Assembly (NCBI RefSeq): GCF_001942335.1
Contig: NZ_MKKH01000011.1
Coordinates: 1-64,000 of the forward strand
Direction: 5' to 3'
DNA: 64,000 nt
From: Cellulosimicrobium sp. CUA-896
GTDB lineage: Bacteria; Actinomycetota; Actinomycetes; Actinomycetales; Cellulomonadaceae
Below the pieces are notes generated by a model. That model was not told the DNA's origin and did no database searches. It saw only the letters and a list, made by a program, of their open reading frames with translations. The translations under genes and the position numbers were made by a program. This document shows positions 9,365-20,097 of the stretch, piece by piece; the stretch's first letter is position 1, and every line of letters starts with the position of its first letter.

Positions 9365-11230
9365 TCAGCGGACGGCGGGGGCCTCCTGCTCCAGGGCCCA
9401 GCGGTAGGCGGCCAGACCGAGGAGCTGGGTGTGCGTGCCGCGCGCGACGACGCGTGCCGGGCCGCCCGGGTCGTCGTCCGGGTGCCCCAGCAGGAGCACC
9501 TCGTCGACGGCCTCGAGCGCGCCGAGCCGGTGCGTGGCGAGGACGACGCCGCGCGGCCCGGCGCCGGGCGCGGCCGCCTCCCGGGTGGTCGCGACGAGGT
9601 GGCGCACGAGCGCGTCGGCGGTCGCGCCGTCGAGGTGCTCGGCCGGCTCGTCCACCAGCAGCAGCGGGGCGGGCGCGAGCAGCGCCCGGGCGACGAGCAG
9701 CCGGCGGCGCTCCCCGCCCGACACGTCGGTCGCGTCCGGCCCGAGCGTCGTGCCCAGACCCTCCGGCAGGGCGTCGAGCCACCCGCCGAGCCCGACGTCG
9801 CGCAGCACCGACCGCGCGTCGGCCTCGGTCACGTCGCCGCGGGCGACGCGCAGGTTCTCGAGCACGGTCGTGTCGAACACGTGGCCGTCCTCGGCGACGA
9901 GCACGACGCCGCGGGCGGCGTCCGCGCGAGGCAGGGCCGCGAGGTCGGCACCGTCCAGGGTCGCCCGCCCGGAGACGGGGGGCAGGAGGCCGGCGGCCGT
10001 GGCGAGCAGCGTCGTCTTGCCGACGCCGGACGGACCCACGAGACCGACGGCGCGCCCGGGGCGCAGCGTCAGGTCGACGCCGGTCACGACGGGGCCGTCC
10101 CGGCCGGGCCAGGAGGCCGCGACGGCGTCGAGCTCGAGCCGGCCCCCGGCGACCCCGCCCACTCCGACCTGCTCGGCCGCCGTCTCGCGCGCCGGCACCT
10201 CCGCGTCCACGCGACGGGTCGTCGTGGCGACCCGCGGCGCGGGTCGGTCGAGCAGACCCACGACGCGAGCGGCCGCCTGGCGCGAGCGGTGGAGCTGCAC
10301 CGCCGCGCCCGGGAGGGCGTTCGCGGCCTCGAACACCGCGAGCGGCGTCAGCACGACGACGGACAGCTCCTCCGGGCTCAGCGTGCCCGCCACGACGGCG
10401 GGGACGCCGAGCAGCAGTGCCGCGAGCACGGCGAGCCCCACGGCCGCCGACGCGATCCCCGCGGCGACGCCCGCGGTGCGGGCGCCGTCGTCGGTGGCGC
10501 GGGCGAGGTCGCGGTCGGCGGAGCGCAGGTCGTCGAGTCGCGCGCCGAGGCGGCCCGAGACGGCGAGCGGTCCGGCGTCCTCGAGGATCTCGAGCGTCGT
10601 CGCGGTCGTCGCCGCCCGGGCGGCCGCTCCCCGCGCCTCGACCTGCCGCGCGGAGCGTGCCGACAGCCACGGCGCGACGACGGCGGCGAGCACGAGGCAC
10701 AGCGCGAGCGCGACGCCCGCCGCGGGCAGGAACGCGGCGACGAGCGCCACCGAACCGGCCGAGACGACGACCGCGACGCCCGCGGGGACGAGCGCGCGGA
10801 CGACGACGTCGCCGACGTCGTCGACGTCCGCGCCGACACGGGCGAGCAGGTCGCCCCGCCGCAGCCGGGCGAGGGAGCCCGCCGACCCGTCGGCGAGCGC
10901 GGTGTACAGGTTGGCGCGCAGCGCGGCCATGCCGCGCAGCGCGACGTCGTGCGACGCGAGTCGCTCGAGGTAGCGGAACACGCCGCGGGAGATGCCGAAT
11001 GCCCGCACCCCGACGACGGCGACCGACAGCGTGAGCACCGGCGGCATCTGCGACGCCCGGGCGATGAGCCACGCGGCGAGCGCGGCGAGCGCGACCGAGC
11101 TCCCGAGCGCGAGGGCACCGAGCGTCACGGCGGCGGCGACGCGGCGCCACCGGACGTCGAGCAGCCGCACGGCCTGCCACAGCGGGTCGCGGGCGAGGCG
11201 GTCGGCGAGCGGACGCGGGATCTCGGTCAT
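9365..11230 (-). CDS. cydC: ABC transporter CydC, cytochrome bd assembly
   Basis: CydC forms a heterodimer with CydD that exports thiols (glutathione/cysteine in E. coli) and is needed for cytochrome bd maturation. The 621-aa product has an N-terminal six-helix membrane domain (residues about 20-310), with the exporter landmark VFRYLERLASHDVALRGMA. The ATPase domain has Walker A VGPSGVGKTTLLATAAG, signature VSGGERRRLLVARALL, Walker B LLLVDEPAEHLD and the switch His in VLATHRLG. ATG 11230 overlaps the cydD stop (ATGA). The frame is intact throughout. Confidence 0.9.
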   Translation of the reverse strand: MTEIPRPLADRLARDPLWQAVRLLDVRWRRVAAAVTLGALALGSSVALAALAAWLIARASQMPPVLTLSVAVVGVRAFGISRGVFRYLERLASHDVALRGMAALRANLYTALADGSAGSLARLRRGDLLARVGADVDDVGDVVVRALVPAGVAVVVSAGSVALVAAFLPAAGVALALCLVLAAVVAPWLSARSARQVEARGAAARAATTATTLEILEDAGPLAVSGRLGARLDDLRSADRDLARATDDGARTAGVAAGIASAAVGLAVLAALLLGVPAVVAGTLSPEELSVVVLTPLAVFEAANALPGAAVQLHRSRQAAARVVGLLDRPAPRVATTTRRVDAEVPARETAAEQVGVGGVAGGRLELDAVAASWPGRDGPVVTGVDLTLRPGRAVGLVGPSGVGKTTLLATAAGLLPPVSGRATLDGADLAALPRADAARGVVLVAEDGHVFDTTVLENLRVARGDVTEADARSVLRDVGLGGWLDALPEGLGTTLGPDATDVSGGERRRLLVARALLAPAPLLLVDEPAEHLDGATADALVRHLVATTREAAAPGAGPRGVVLATHRLGALEAVDEVLLLGHPDDDPGGPARVVARGTHTQLLGLAAYRWALEQEAPAVR

Positions 11231-12946
11231 GCGGGGACCTCCGTCGGGGCGAGGGCCGGACGGCCGGCGCGCAGGGGGCCGCGGCGACCTCCACGACCTC
11301 GTCCGCCACGCGGACCAGCGAGGCGCGGTGCGCGACGACGACGACGGTGCGGCCCTGGTCGCGCCACGTGCGCACGGCGTCGAGCACGACCTGCTCCCCG
11401 CGGGCGTCGAGGTGGGCGGTGGGCTCGTCGAGGACCACCAGGCGGGTACGGGCGGGTCCCCGAGCAGCGCGGCGGCGAGCGCGACCCGCTGGCGCTGGCC
11501 GACGCTCAGGCCCGTCCCACCGCGTCCGACGGGTGTCTGCCAGCCCTGCGGGAGGGTCGCGACGACGTCGTCCAGACCCGCGGTCGCCGCGGCGCGGGCG
11601 AGCGTGCCGTCGTCGACGTCGCGTCCGTCCGTCACGGCGCCGCGCAGCGTCCCGGGGCGCAGGGGCGGGCGCTGGGGGAGCCAGGCGACCTGCGGCCAGG
11701 AGGTCGCGGGGTCGATCTCCTCGAGCGGGACGGTCTGCCCGTCCGCGTCCGTCCACGTGACCGTGCCGTGGTCCGGGCGCACCAGCCCGAGCAGGACCAG
11801 CGTCGCGGTCGTCTTGCCGGCCCCGCTCGCGCCGGTGAGCGCGACGACGCGTCCGCCCTGCCCCACGGGGACGACCAGGTCGAGATCTGCCGGCGCCAGC
11901 ACGTCGCGGTCGCCCGCGCGCACGCCGACGCCCGCGAGCGTGAGGGTGGACCCGGCGAGGCGCGGTGCGGGACGACGCCCCGGCTTCGGCGCCGGCTCGT
12001 CGAGGACCGCGAAGACCTGCTGGGCGGCGGCGATGCCGTCGGTCGAGGCGTGGAAGTGCGTGCCCACCTGTCGCAACGGCAGGTACACCTCGGGCGCGAG
12101 CACGAGCACCGCGATCGCGGGCTCGAGGTCCATGCCGCCGTGCACGAGCCGGAGCCCGACTCCCACCGCGACGACCGCGACGGACAGCGTGGTGAGGAGC
12201 TCGAGCACCATGCCCGAGAGGAACGCGATGCGCAGCGTCCCCATGGTCGCGCGCCGGTTGGCGTCGCCCAGCGCGCGCACACGGCGCTCGGGGCCGCGCG
12301 CGCGGCCCAGCGCGAGCAGGGTCGGCAGGCCGGCCAGGAGGTCGAGGACCTGCGCGCCGAGCCGCTGCATGACGACGAGCCGGCGCTCCGAGGTGCCCTG
12401 CGTGAGCTGCCCGACGAGGACCATGAACAGCGGGACCAGCGGGATCGTCACGGCGATCACGACGGCGGAGACCCAGTCGAGCCCGAGCACGACGGCGAGC
12501 GCCGCGGGCGTGACCGTCGCGGCGAGCAGGAGCTGGGGAAGGTAGCGCACGAGGTAGGGCTCGAGCGCGTCGAGCCCCCGCGTCGCGAGCGTCGCGACCG
12601 CGGGGCCCCGACCGCTCGCGAGCCACCGGGGCCCGAGGGCCGCCGCGTGGGCCACGACCTGCTCGCGCAGCTCGGCGACGGTACGGGCCGAGGCTCGCAG
12701 GGCGAACCGCTCCTGCGCCCACGAGGTCGCGACGCGCGCGGCGACCACGGCGGCGAGCAGGCCGAGCGGGCGTACGACGTCCTCCAGGTCCGCCGTGCCC
12801 TGCACCGCCGGCGCGAGCACCGCCGCGAGCAGGAGGGCCTGCGCGACGACGAGCGCGGCCGTGAGGAAGCCGAGGCCCGCGGTGAGCGCGACGTAGGCGC
12901 GGGCCGCGCGGGCCTGGCGCAGGAGACGGGGGTCGAGCGGCTTCAC
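11227..12946 (-). CDS. cydD: ABC transporter CydD, cytochrome bd assembly (two frameshifts)
   Basis: This is the partner of CydC. An N-terminal membrane domain (VKPLDPRLLRQARAARAYVA onward) is followed by an ATPase with Walker A GASGAGKTTATLVLLG, signature LSVGQRQRVALAAALL and Walker B LVVLDEPTAHLD. Two shifts occur in the C-terminal part: near 11455, where GDPARTRLVV needs an extra base, and near 11278, where adding one C gives the tail AAPLRAGRPALAPTEVPA and a TGA that overlaps the cydC ATG. Both are missing bases in G/C runs. The start GTG 12946 overlaps the cydB stop (GTGA). Corrected length is about 573 aa. Confidence 0.88.
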
Positions 12947-14079
12947 GCGCGGGGTGCCTCCCTCGGCGGGTCCGCCGGCGTGCCGCCGGAGGTCAGCTCG
13001 CGGCCGGCCGCGCCGCCCGAGGAGTCGCCGCCGAACGCCGCCTCGCGCACCGTGCGCAGCGACAGGCCCGCCGGGGCGGGGATGTCGTGCGTCGACAGGC
13101 GCCGGCGGAAGACCCAGTAGGTCCACGCCTGGTAGGCGACGACGAGCGGGGTCAGCACGAGCGCGACCCACGTCATGACCGTCAGCGTGTAGTCGGTCGA
13201 CGAGGCGTTGTCGACGGTGAGCGAGTTCGCCGGGTCGGTCGCGGGCATGACGTCGGGGAACATCGAGCCGAAGATCAGCACGACGGCCGCGACGATCGTC
13301 ACCGCGGACCAGGTGAACGCCCGCCCCTCGCGCCCGCGCCGGTTGGCGACGAGGGTGCCGACGAAGCCGCCCGCCGCCGCGAGCACCGCGACCCAGGTCC
13401 ACGTCACGGAGTACGCGACCTGCGCCCACACGGCCCACCCGCCGGCGAGGACGAGCGCGGCGAGGCCGGCGCCGGCCGCGAACCGGCGCGCCCGGTGGCG
13501 GATCTCTCCGTCGGTCTTCAGCGCGACGAACACGGACCCGTGCAGCAGGAAGAGGCTGAGCGTGACGAGACCGCCCAGCAGGGCGAAGGGCGACAGGAGC
13601 GAGAAGAACCCGCCGACGAACTGGTGGTCCGCGTCGAGCTGCACCCCGCGCACGAGGTTGGCGAACGCCACGCCCCACAGCACGGCGGGCACCCAGGAGC
13701 CGACCTGGATCGCCAGGTCGCAGCGCCGGGCCCAGCGGGCGTCGGAGATCTTGCCGCGGTACTCGAACGCGACGCCGCGCACGATGAGCGCGACGAGGAT
13801 GAGCAGCAGCGGGAGGTAGAAGCCCGAGAAGAGGGTGGCGTACCACTCGGGGAACGCCGCGAAGGTCGCACCGCCCGCGGTGAGCAGCCACACCTCGTTC
13901 CCGTCCCAGACAGGACCGATGGTGTTGATGAGGACGCGGCGCTCCTTCTCGCGGTGCTCCGTGTCTCCCCGGGGGAGGAGGGACACGAGCATGCCCACCC
14001 CGAAGTCGAAGCCCTCGAGCACGAGGTAGCCCGTCCACAGGACGGCGATGAGCAGGAACCAGACGACGGCGAGATCCAC
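12943..14079 (-). CDS. cydB: cytochrome bd ubiquinol/menaquinol oxidase subunit II
   Basis: CydB is the second integral membrane subunit of the high-affinity terminal oxidase. The 378-aa product starts MDLAVVWFLLIAVLWTGYLV and shows family landmarks LEGFDFGVGML, INTIGPVWDGNEVWLL and FPEWYATLFSGFYLPLLL, with eight or more hydrophobic helices. It sits between cydA (45-nt gap) and cydD (4-nt overlap). The hydrophilic C-terminal tail of about 40 residues is longer than in E. coli and has no recognised function. Confidence 0.95.
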   Translation of the reverse strand: MDLAVVWFLLIAVLWTGYLVLEGFDFGVGMLVSLLPRGDTEHREKERRVLINTIGPVWDGNEVWLLTAGGATFAAFPEWYATLFSGFYLPLLLILVALIVRGVAFEYRGKISDARWARRCDLAIQVGSWVPAVLWGVAFANLVRGVQLDADHQFVGGFFSLLSPFALLGGLVTLSLFLLHGSVFVALKTDGEIRHRARRFAAGAGLAALVLAGGWAVWAQVAYSVTWTWVAVLAAAGGFVGTLVANRRGREGRAFTWSAVTIVAAVVLIFGSMFPDVMPATDPANSLTVDNASSTDYTLTVMTWVALVLTPLVVAYQAWTYWVFRRRLSTHDIPAPAGLSLRTVREAAFGGDSSGGAAGRELTSGGTPADPPREAPRA

Positions 14080-14124
14080 GGCGGGTGCTCCTTGCGTGTC
14101 GGAGAGTCGGGTGTCGTGGTCGCG

Positions 14125-15654
14125 TCAGTACGCGAAGGACAGGGGCCGGTCGACGGAGTCGGACGGGCCGTCCCCGTCCTGGTCGTCGTCGCGGCGCTGC
14201 GCCTCGGGCGACTCGTCACGGACGGACAGGGGCACGCCCTCCACCGCGTAGCGGCGCATGAGGAGGAACCACACGGCGGCGAGCACGCCGTAGACGAGCG
14301 TGAACACGATCATCGACGTGAGCACCATGCCGGGGCTGACGGCGGTCGAGACGCCGCGCTCGGTGAGCAGGCGGATCTGGTCGATGCCGGTGGGGTTGGG
14401 CGCGACGACCCACGGCTGGCGCCCGACCTCCGTGAAGATCCAGCCGAACGAGTTGGCGAGGAACGGCATGGGGATCGCGACCAGGCCGATGCGCGCGAAC
14501 CACACGTTGTCGGTGACCCTGCCCTTGCGGGTGAGCCACAGGGCCATGAGTGCGAGCAGGACCGACCCGGCGGCCATGCCGATCATGAGGCGGAACGACC
14601 AGTAGGTGATCGCGAGGTTCGGCGTGTAGGTCACGGGGTCGCCCGACGCGGTGGTGTCGCCGAACCGGTCGGTCATCTGCTCCTGGACGTTCTCGACGCC
14701 CGGCAGGTAGCTCTCGGGGCCGGAGAAGTGCCCGGTGCCGAGGTAGGAGGCGAGGCCGGGGATCTCGATGAGGTGCCGGACGTTCTCGCACGAGTTCGAC
14801 AGGTCGCCGATGGTGAGGATGGAGAAGGCCGCGCCCTCCTCGCCCTCGCACAACGCCTCGGCGGACGACATCTTGCCCGGCTGCTGCTCGTACATGATCT
14901 TGCCCTGGATGTCGCCCGAGATCCCGACGCCGACGCCGCCGACCAGCATCGCCACGACGCCGAGGATCACGGCCGGCCGGTAGACGTCGCGCGCGAGATC
15001 GACGTTCCCGGCCCGGCGCGTGCGCACGAGCCGCACCATCCACCACGCGGCGATGCCCGTGACGAACGTGCCGGCGGTGAGCATCGTCGCGGTGATCTGG
15101 TGCGGGAACGCGGCGAGCAGGGTGTTGTTGGTGAGCACGGCCCCGATGTCGTTCATCTCCGCGCGACCCGTCTCCGGGTTGTAGATCGCGCCGACCGGGT
15201 GCTGCATCCACGAGTTCGCCGCGAGGATGAAGAAGGCGGACAGGTTCGTCGCGAGGGCGACGGCCCAGATGCAGGCGAGGTGGACCTTCTTGTTGAGGCG
15301 GTCCCACCCGAAGATCCACAGGCCGAGGAACGTCGACTCGACGAAGAAGGCGGCCAGCGCCTCCATCGCGAGCGGGGCGCCGAACACGTCGCCGACGAAC
15401 CGGGAGTACTCGCTCCAGTTCATGCCGAACTGGAACTCCTGCACGATGCCGGTCACCACGCCGAGCGCGAAGTTGATGAGCAGCAGCTTGCCGAAGAACT
15501 TGGTGAGCCGCAGCCACCGCTCGTTGCCCGTGCGGACCCAGGCGGTCTGCATGATCGCGACGAGCGGCGAGAGGCCGATCGTCAGCGGCACGAAGATGAA
15601 GTGGTAGACGGTGGTGATGGCGAACTGCCACCGGGCGAGATCCAGGGCTTCCAC
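14125..15654 (-). CDS. cydA: cytochrome bd quinol oxidase subunit I
   Basis: CydA binds the three haems and the quinol and reduces oxygen to water, probably from menaquinol here. The 509-aa product shows the N-terminal haem-ligand region LARWQFAITTVYHF (His18), FPHQITATMLTAG carrying the second His ligand, YWSFRLMIGM with the Met ligand, and the GRQPWVV signature near the end. The Q-loop is of moderate length. GTG 15654 follows a GAGGAGC ribosome-binding site. It is first in cydABDC; a Rex/CRP-type palindrome lies about 145 nt upstream, suggesting induction under low oxygen or high NADH. Confidence 0.95.
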   Translation of the reverse strand: MEALDLARWQFAITTVYHFIFVPLTIGLSPLVAIMQTAWVRTGNERWLRLTKFFGKLLLINFALGVVTGIVQEFQFGMNWSEYSRFVGDVFGAPLAMEALAAFFVESTFLGLWIFGWDRLNKKVHLACIWAVALATNLSAFFILAANSWMQHPVGAIYNPETGRAEMNDIGAVLTNNTLLAAFPHQITATMLTAGTFVTGIAAWWMVRLVRTRRAGNVDLARDVYRPAVILGVVAMLVGGVGVGISGDIQGKIMYEQQPGKMSSAEALCEGEEGAAFSILTIGDLSNSCENVRHLIEIPGLASYLGTGHFSGPESYLPGVENVQEQMTDRFGDTTASGDPVTYTPNLAITYWSFRLMIGMAAGSVLLALMALWLTRKGRVTDNVWFARIGLVAIPMPFLANSFGWIFTEVGRQPWVVAPNPTGIDQIRLLTERGVSTAVSPGMVLTSMIVFTLVYGVLAAVWFLLMRRYAVEGVPLSVRDESPEAQRRDDDQDGDGPSDSVDRPLSFAY

Positions 15655-16162
15655 GCGCGCTCCTCGGGAGGGCCGACGGGGGTCGGGACGGACGGCACCG
15701 CTCCGGGCGGCGAGGTGCGCGTCCGGCTTCCTGCGATGACTCCAATCTGCACCATCGATCACGCGGTGGACGACGAAAAGTGGCGAGATCATGCCCCTTG
15801 TGACCATGTTCACAAGGTGTCGGGACCTTGGTCCCGCGCACGGGTCGTGGGTCCCGGTGGGCGGTGCGTGTCGGAAGAGCCACCTGTCGGCCCTGTGCGA
15901 TACTGGGCGAGCCGGGAGGGCACCGCATCGTCCCCTGGCACACACGTGCTCGTAGCAACCGCGGACAGCGGCTCGCGGAGCGCCGCCCCGGGGCGAAGGG
16001 CCCGGACCGGCAGGCGCCCGCGCCGCGCTCGCGAGCCGCAGCCGTGACCGACGACTTCCGTCGCGGGGAGGAGCGCTCAGGGGCGCTACCGCCCGAGCGA
16101 GACGACCGTTCGAGGGGCCGCACGGTGCGGGGCGGGGCCTCGAGCAAGCAGGAGCACGACGC
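15655..16162. other. divergent intergenic region between cydA and rne
   Basis: This 508-nt gap separates the divergent cydA and rne genes. It contains the palindrome at 15797-15816. On the rne side, GATACT (15899-15904) could be a -10 box, but its -35 is poor; if it is used, rne has a leader of about 250 nt. I see no supported ORF or RNA in it. Confidence 0.5.
15797..15816. promoter_or_regulatory. palindromic operator upstream of cydABDC, Rex or CRP/GlxR type
   Basis: CTTGTGA-CCATGT-TCACAAG is a perfect 7-bp inverted repeat with a 6-nt spacer. It contains TGTGA-N6-TCACA, the CRP/GlxR core, and matches the Rex operator TTGTGAANNNNTTCACAA in all but one defined position. Rex represses cydABCD in Streptomyces coelicolor, and CRP-type factors control cyd genes in mycobacteria. 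Which factor binds here is not decidable from the site alone. Confidence 0.75.
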
Positions 16163-19100
16163 GTGACGCTCGACAGCACCTCCGACAGCACGACCGGCGA
16201 CACGACCGGCGACACCACCTCCACGCCGCAGGCCGCCACCGGCGGTCGCAGGACCGGCCGTCGCCGCGCGACACGGACCGCCGCGCCCCCCAGCACGCCG
16301 ACGCTGCGCCCGCCGACGCTGTGCCCGCCGACGCTGTGCCCGCCGACGCTGCGCCCGCCGCAGGGTCCGGTACCGGCGCGGACGCGCCCGCGCCGGCCTC
16401 CGGCGCCGCACCCGACGAGACCGCCACGCCCGAGACGCCGTCGCGGCCTGCGCGCCGGTCGCGACGCGCGACCCGCGACACGACCTCCACCACGTCCGCG
16501 GCGACCGCCCCGGCGCCAGAGTCTGCTGCGGCGGCCGACGCCGAGGAGTCAGGGGCCGGGACGCCCGCGGCGGAGAAGGCGCCGGCGAAGAAGGGCTCCA
16601 CGAGGAAGGCGACCGCCGGTCGCGCGACGGGCCGCGCACGGTCGGGCGCCGCGAAGCGGTCGGCCGATGCCGCGACCCCTGAGGTGGTGGGCTCCGGGGA
16701 CGCCACGGACGAGCCGACGTCGACGACCGCGCCGGCCGACCGTTCGGACGCGCCCGTGCTCGACGTGCTGTCCGAGTTCGGGCTGACCGCACGGACCACG
16801 GCGCCCGGCGCCTCGACTCCGTCCCCCGAGCCGGACGCCGCGGCGCTGCTCGGCGCCCCCGAGGAGCCCCGTCGGCCACGTCGCGGCAGCCGTCGTGCGA
16901 CGTCCGCCGACGCGACGACGCCGCCGCCCCGGCCGAGGCGCCGGCAGGCACCGCGCCCGCCGCCGACGCGGAGGACGCGACGCCCGGCACCACCGGGGCG
17001 AGCGCCACCGAGGCAAGCACCGACGTGGCGAGCGCTCCCGAGAAGAAGCCCGCCCGGCGGTCGCGCCGCGCGACGAAGGCGGCGGCCGAGCCGGCGGCCG
17101 CGCAGCCCGACAGCGCGCCCGCGGCGCCCCCGGCGGACGACGCCGAGGAGCGCCCCCGTGCACGTCGCTCGCGCCGTGGCGGCGATTCGCCGGCGCCGCC
17201 GAGCCCGCTGCCGCGGAGGCCTCGGAGCCGGCCGCACCCGCCGCACTGGACGCGGGGGCGGACGGCGGCACGACGCAGGCTGACGAGAAGGCCGGGAAGA
17301 AGGCCGGAAAGAAGGCGGGGAAGAAGGCCGGCGACAAGGCCGGGGCGAAGGACGGCGCGAAGAGGCCCGGGAGCACGGCCGGCACGACGGCGGAGGGCCC
17401 GGCAGGGTCGGCGGGCACGCCGGCGGTGGAGCCGCCCGCGTCGACGACGGGTGGCACGCCTCGGCTCGCGACGACCGCCCTGCTCTTCCAGGCACCCGAC
17501 CCCGCCGCGGCGCCGCGTCGTCCCCGCCGCGCGCAGAGCCCGGCCGGTCCGCCCAAGCACGTGGAGCCGGCTGCCACGACGCCCGCCGAGCAGGAGACGG
17601 CGACGTCGGAGCCCGCGGTCACCGAGCGTCCGGCCCAGGGCCGCAAGGACACCCAGGACCGCAAGGACACCCAGGACCGCAAGGACCGCCGGAGCGAGCA
17701 GGCCTCGGCCGTGCCCGCCGACGCCTCTGGCCCGACCGAGCTCTCGGGCGAGGACCGGGCTGCGGTCGAGGAGATCGAGCTCATCGAGTCCGAGCTCGTC
17801 GCCGAGGGTGTGCAGGTCCCGGACGACGCGTTCGGGCCCGAGGACTTCGCGGACCTCGAGGAGGGGCCCCGCGACGCGACGGAGGAGGACGACGCGGAGT
17901 CCGCTCCGCGCCGTCGACGTCGCCGTGGCGGCCGGGGGCGGCGGGGCCGTCCCGACGCCGCCCGCGAGACCGAGTCCGAGTCCGAGGCGGGAACCGACGC
18001 GACCGACACCACCCCCGCGGAGACCCGGACCACGGCCGACGCCGAGGAGCCCGAGGCGCTCGCCGGGGACGGCGAGGCCAGCGAGCCCGAGGGCGAGGAC
18101 GAGTCCGGCACGAGCCGTCGCCGGCGCCGCCGCCGTCGTGGCGGGCGTGGCGAGAACGGCGACGCCCCCGCGCGTGGTCGCTCGCGGGACCGCAGCCTCG
18201 CGGACGAGGTCACGGCCCTGAAGGGCTCGACGCGGCTCGAGGCCAAGCGTCAGCGTCGCCGCGAGGGCCGCGACGCCGGGCGGCGCCGCCAGATCATCAC
18301 CGAGGCGGAGTTCCTCGCGCGCCGCGAGTCGGTCGAGCGGTCGATGGTCGTGCGCGAGAAGGACGGCCGCACCCAGATCGCGGTGCTCGAGGACGGCGTG
18401 CTCGTCGAGCACTACGTGTCCCAGCAGTCGCAGACGTCGATGGCGGGCAACGTCTACCTCGGCCGCGTGCAGAACGTGCTGCCGAGCATGGAGGCCGCGT
18501 TCATCGACGTCGGCAAGGGGCGCAACGCCGTGCTCTACGCGGGCGAGGTCAACTGGGACGCCGCCGGTCTCGAAGGACAGCCGCGACGCATCGAGCAGGC
18601 GCTGAAGTCCGGCGACTCCGTGCTCGTGCAGGTCACCAAGGACCCGATCGGCCACAAGGGCGCCCGCCTGACGTCGCAGATCACGCTCGCCGGGCGCTAC
18701 CTGGTGTTCGTGCCGGGCGGCGGCATGACGGGCATCAGCCGCAAGCTGCCCGACACGGAGCGCAACCGCCTCAAGAAGATCCTCAAGGAGGTCGTGCCCG
18801 ACGGCGCGGGCGTCATCGTGCGCACCGCGGCCGAGCGCGAGCGAGGAGGAGCTGCGCGCGGACGTCGAGCGGCTGCGCGGTCAGTGGGAGGCCATCCAGA
18901 AGAAGGCGAAGAGCGCGTCGGCCCCGGCGCTGCTCCAGGGCGAGCCGGACCTCGCGATCCGCGTGGTGCGCGACATCTTCAACGACGACTTCAGCTCGCT
19001 CGTGGTCGAGGGCGACGGGGCGTGGGGCGAGATCTCCACGTACGTTGAGGAGCTCGCACCCGACCTGCGCGAGCGGGTCACGCGCTGGACGAGCGAGCAG

Positions 19101-19930
19101 GACGTCTTCACGGTGCACCGCGTGGACGAGCAGCTCGCGAAGGGCATGGACCGCAAGGTCTGGCTCCCGTCGGGCGGCTCTCTCGTCATCGACCGCACCG
19201 AGGCGATGACGGTCGTCGACGTCAACACGGGCAAGTTCACCGGCTCGGGCGGCACGCTCGAGGAGACGGTCACGCGCAACAACCTGGAGGCGGCGGAGGA
19301 GATCGTCCGCCAGCTCCGGCTGCGCGACATCGGCGGCATCATCGTCATCGACTTCATCGACATGGTGCTCGAGTCGAACCGCGACCTCGTCCTGCGCCGC
19401 CTCGTCGAGTGCCTGGGCCGCGACCGGACCAAGCACCAGGTCGCCGAGGTCACGTCGCTCGGCCTGGTCCAGATGACGCGCAAGCGGGTCGGTCAGGGCC
19501 TCGTCGAGGCGTTCAGCGAGACGTGCGAGCACTGCCACGGCCGTGGCTTCGTCGTGCACACCGAGCCCATCGAGCGGTCGGGGGGCGGGCAGGGCAACGG
19601 CGGCGGGTCGTCGGAGGACGCGGGCGAGGGCCGGTCGCGCTCGCGCCGCAAGCGCAACGGCTCGAGCAGCGGTGCGGCACCGGCGTCAGGCGCCGCGACG
19701 GACACCGTCACCCTGCCGCACGCCGGGTCCCGGTGCTGCCGGACGTCTCGTCGCAGGCGCGGGAGGCCGTCAAGGCGACCCTCGCGACCATCGCGGCGGC
19801 CGCGGCGCACGCCCACGAGCACGAGGGTGAGGACCCCGAGGCCGGCGCGGCCCCGGGTGAGCCCGTGTCGGGGATCGGCGGGGACACCGGCGGCACCGCG
19901 CCGGACGCCGAGCCGGACGCGTCGACGTGA
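16163..19930 (+). CDS. rne: ribonuclease E/G family protein with long N-terminal extension (several frameshifts)
   Basis: RNase E/G is the main single-strand endoribonuclease for mRNA decay and rRNA processing. The conserved core starts near 18300: an S1 domain (GNVYLGRVQNVLPSMEAAFI), the catalytic metal site (VVDVNTGKFTG and IVIDFIDM), and CEHCHGRG, the zinc-link-like cysteine pair. Ahead of it lie about 700 residues of low-complexity Ala/Pro/Lys/Arg/Glu sequence with arginine-rich patches, as in other actinobacterial RNase E. GTG 16163 follows AGGAGCACGAC. Frame changes at about 16290 (C run), 16915, 17185, 18840 (GG missing) and 19725 all read as deletions. Corrected length is about 1,255 aa; the C-terminus EPDASTstop at 19930 is the best-supported end. 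Confidence 0.9.
16297..16356 (+). repeat. four 15-bp tandem repeats inside rne
   Basis: The unit GCCGACGCTGTGCCC occurs four times in direct succession, with one T/C difference in the outer two copies. It encodes (ADAVP/ADAAP)4 in the disordered N-terminal part of RNase E. A frame change lies just upstream at a C run. Confidence 0.85.
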
Positions 19931-19992
19931 CCGAGGGCGGGACCACGGGGACCTCGCCGGTGCCCGCGGAGGACGACGGCCGCTGAGCCTGC

Positions 19993-20024
19993 CCGCGCGC
20001 GGCCCGGGGCAGGGCCGCGCGCGG
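19993..20024 (+). terminator. GC-rich hairpin after rne
   Basis: A perfect 13-bp stem (CCGCGCGCGGCCC / GGGCCGCGCGCGG) closes a 6-nt loop 62 nt after the rne stop. There is no U tract, so it is either a U-less actinobacterial terminator or a 3'-end stabiliser. Confidence 0.6.
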
Positions 20025-20097
20025 TGCACGTCCCCGCGGCGGCGTGCGCCCACGGGAGGCAGGCGCACGGGGCGGACAGGCCGTCGCCCGCACCTGG

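Noticed and set aside
8313-12722. A very long minus-strand open frame (over 1,400 codons) and similar long frames at 13087-16047 and 19708-22575
   Set aside because: They are Arg/Ala-rich shadow readings of cydCD, cydAB and the rne-tdk region, with no motifs and wrong codon-position bias; only short pieces are real continuations of frameshifted genes.
19926-19986. Small ORF GTG 19931 region (TEGGTTGTSPVPAEDDGR) after rne
   Set aside because: Too short, no ribosome-binding site, and may just be the tail of a further frameshifted rne.
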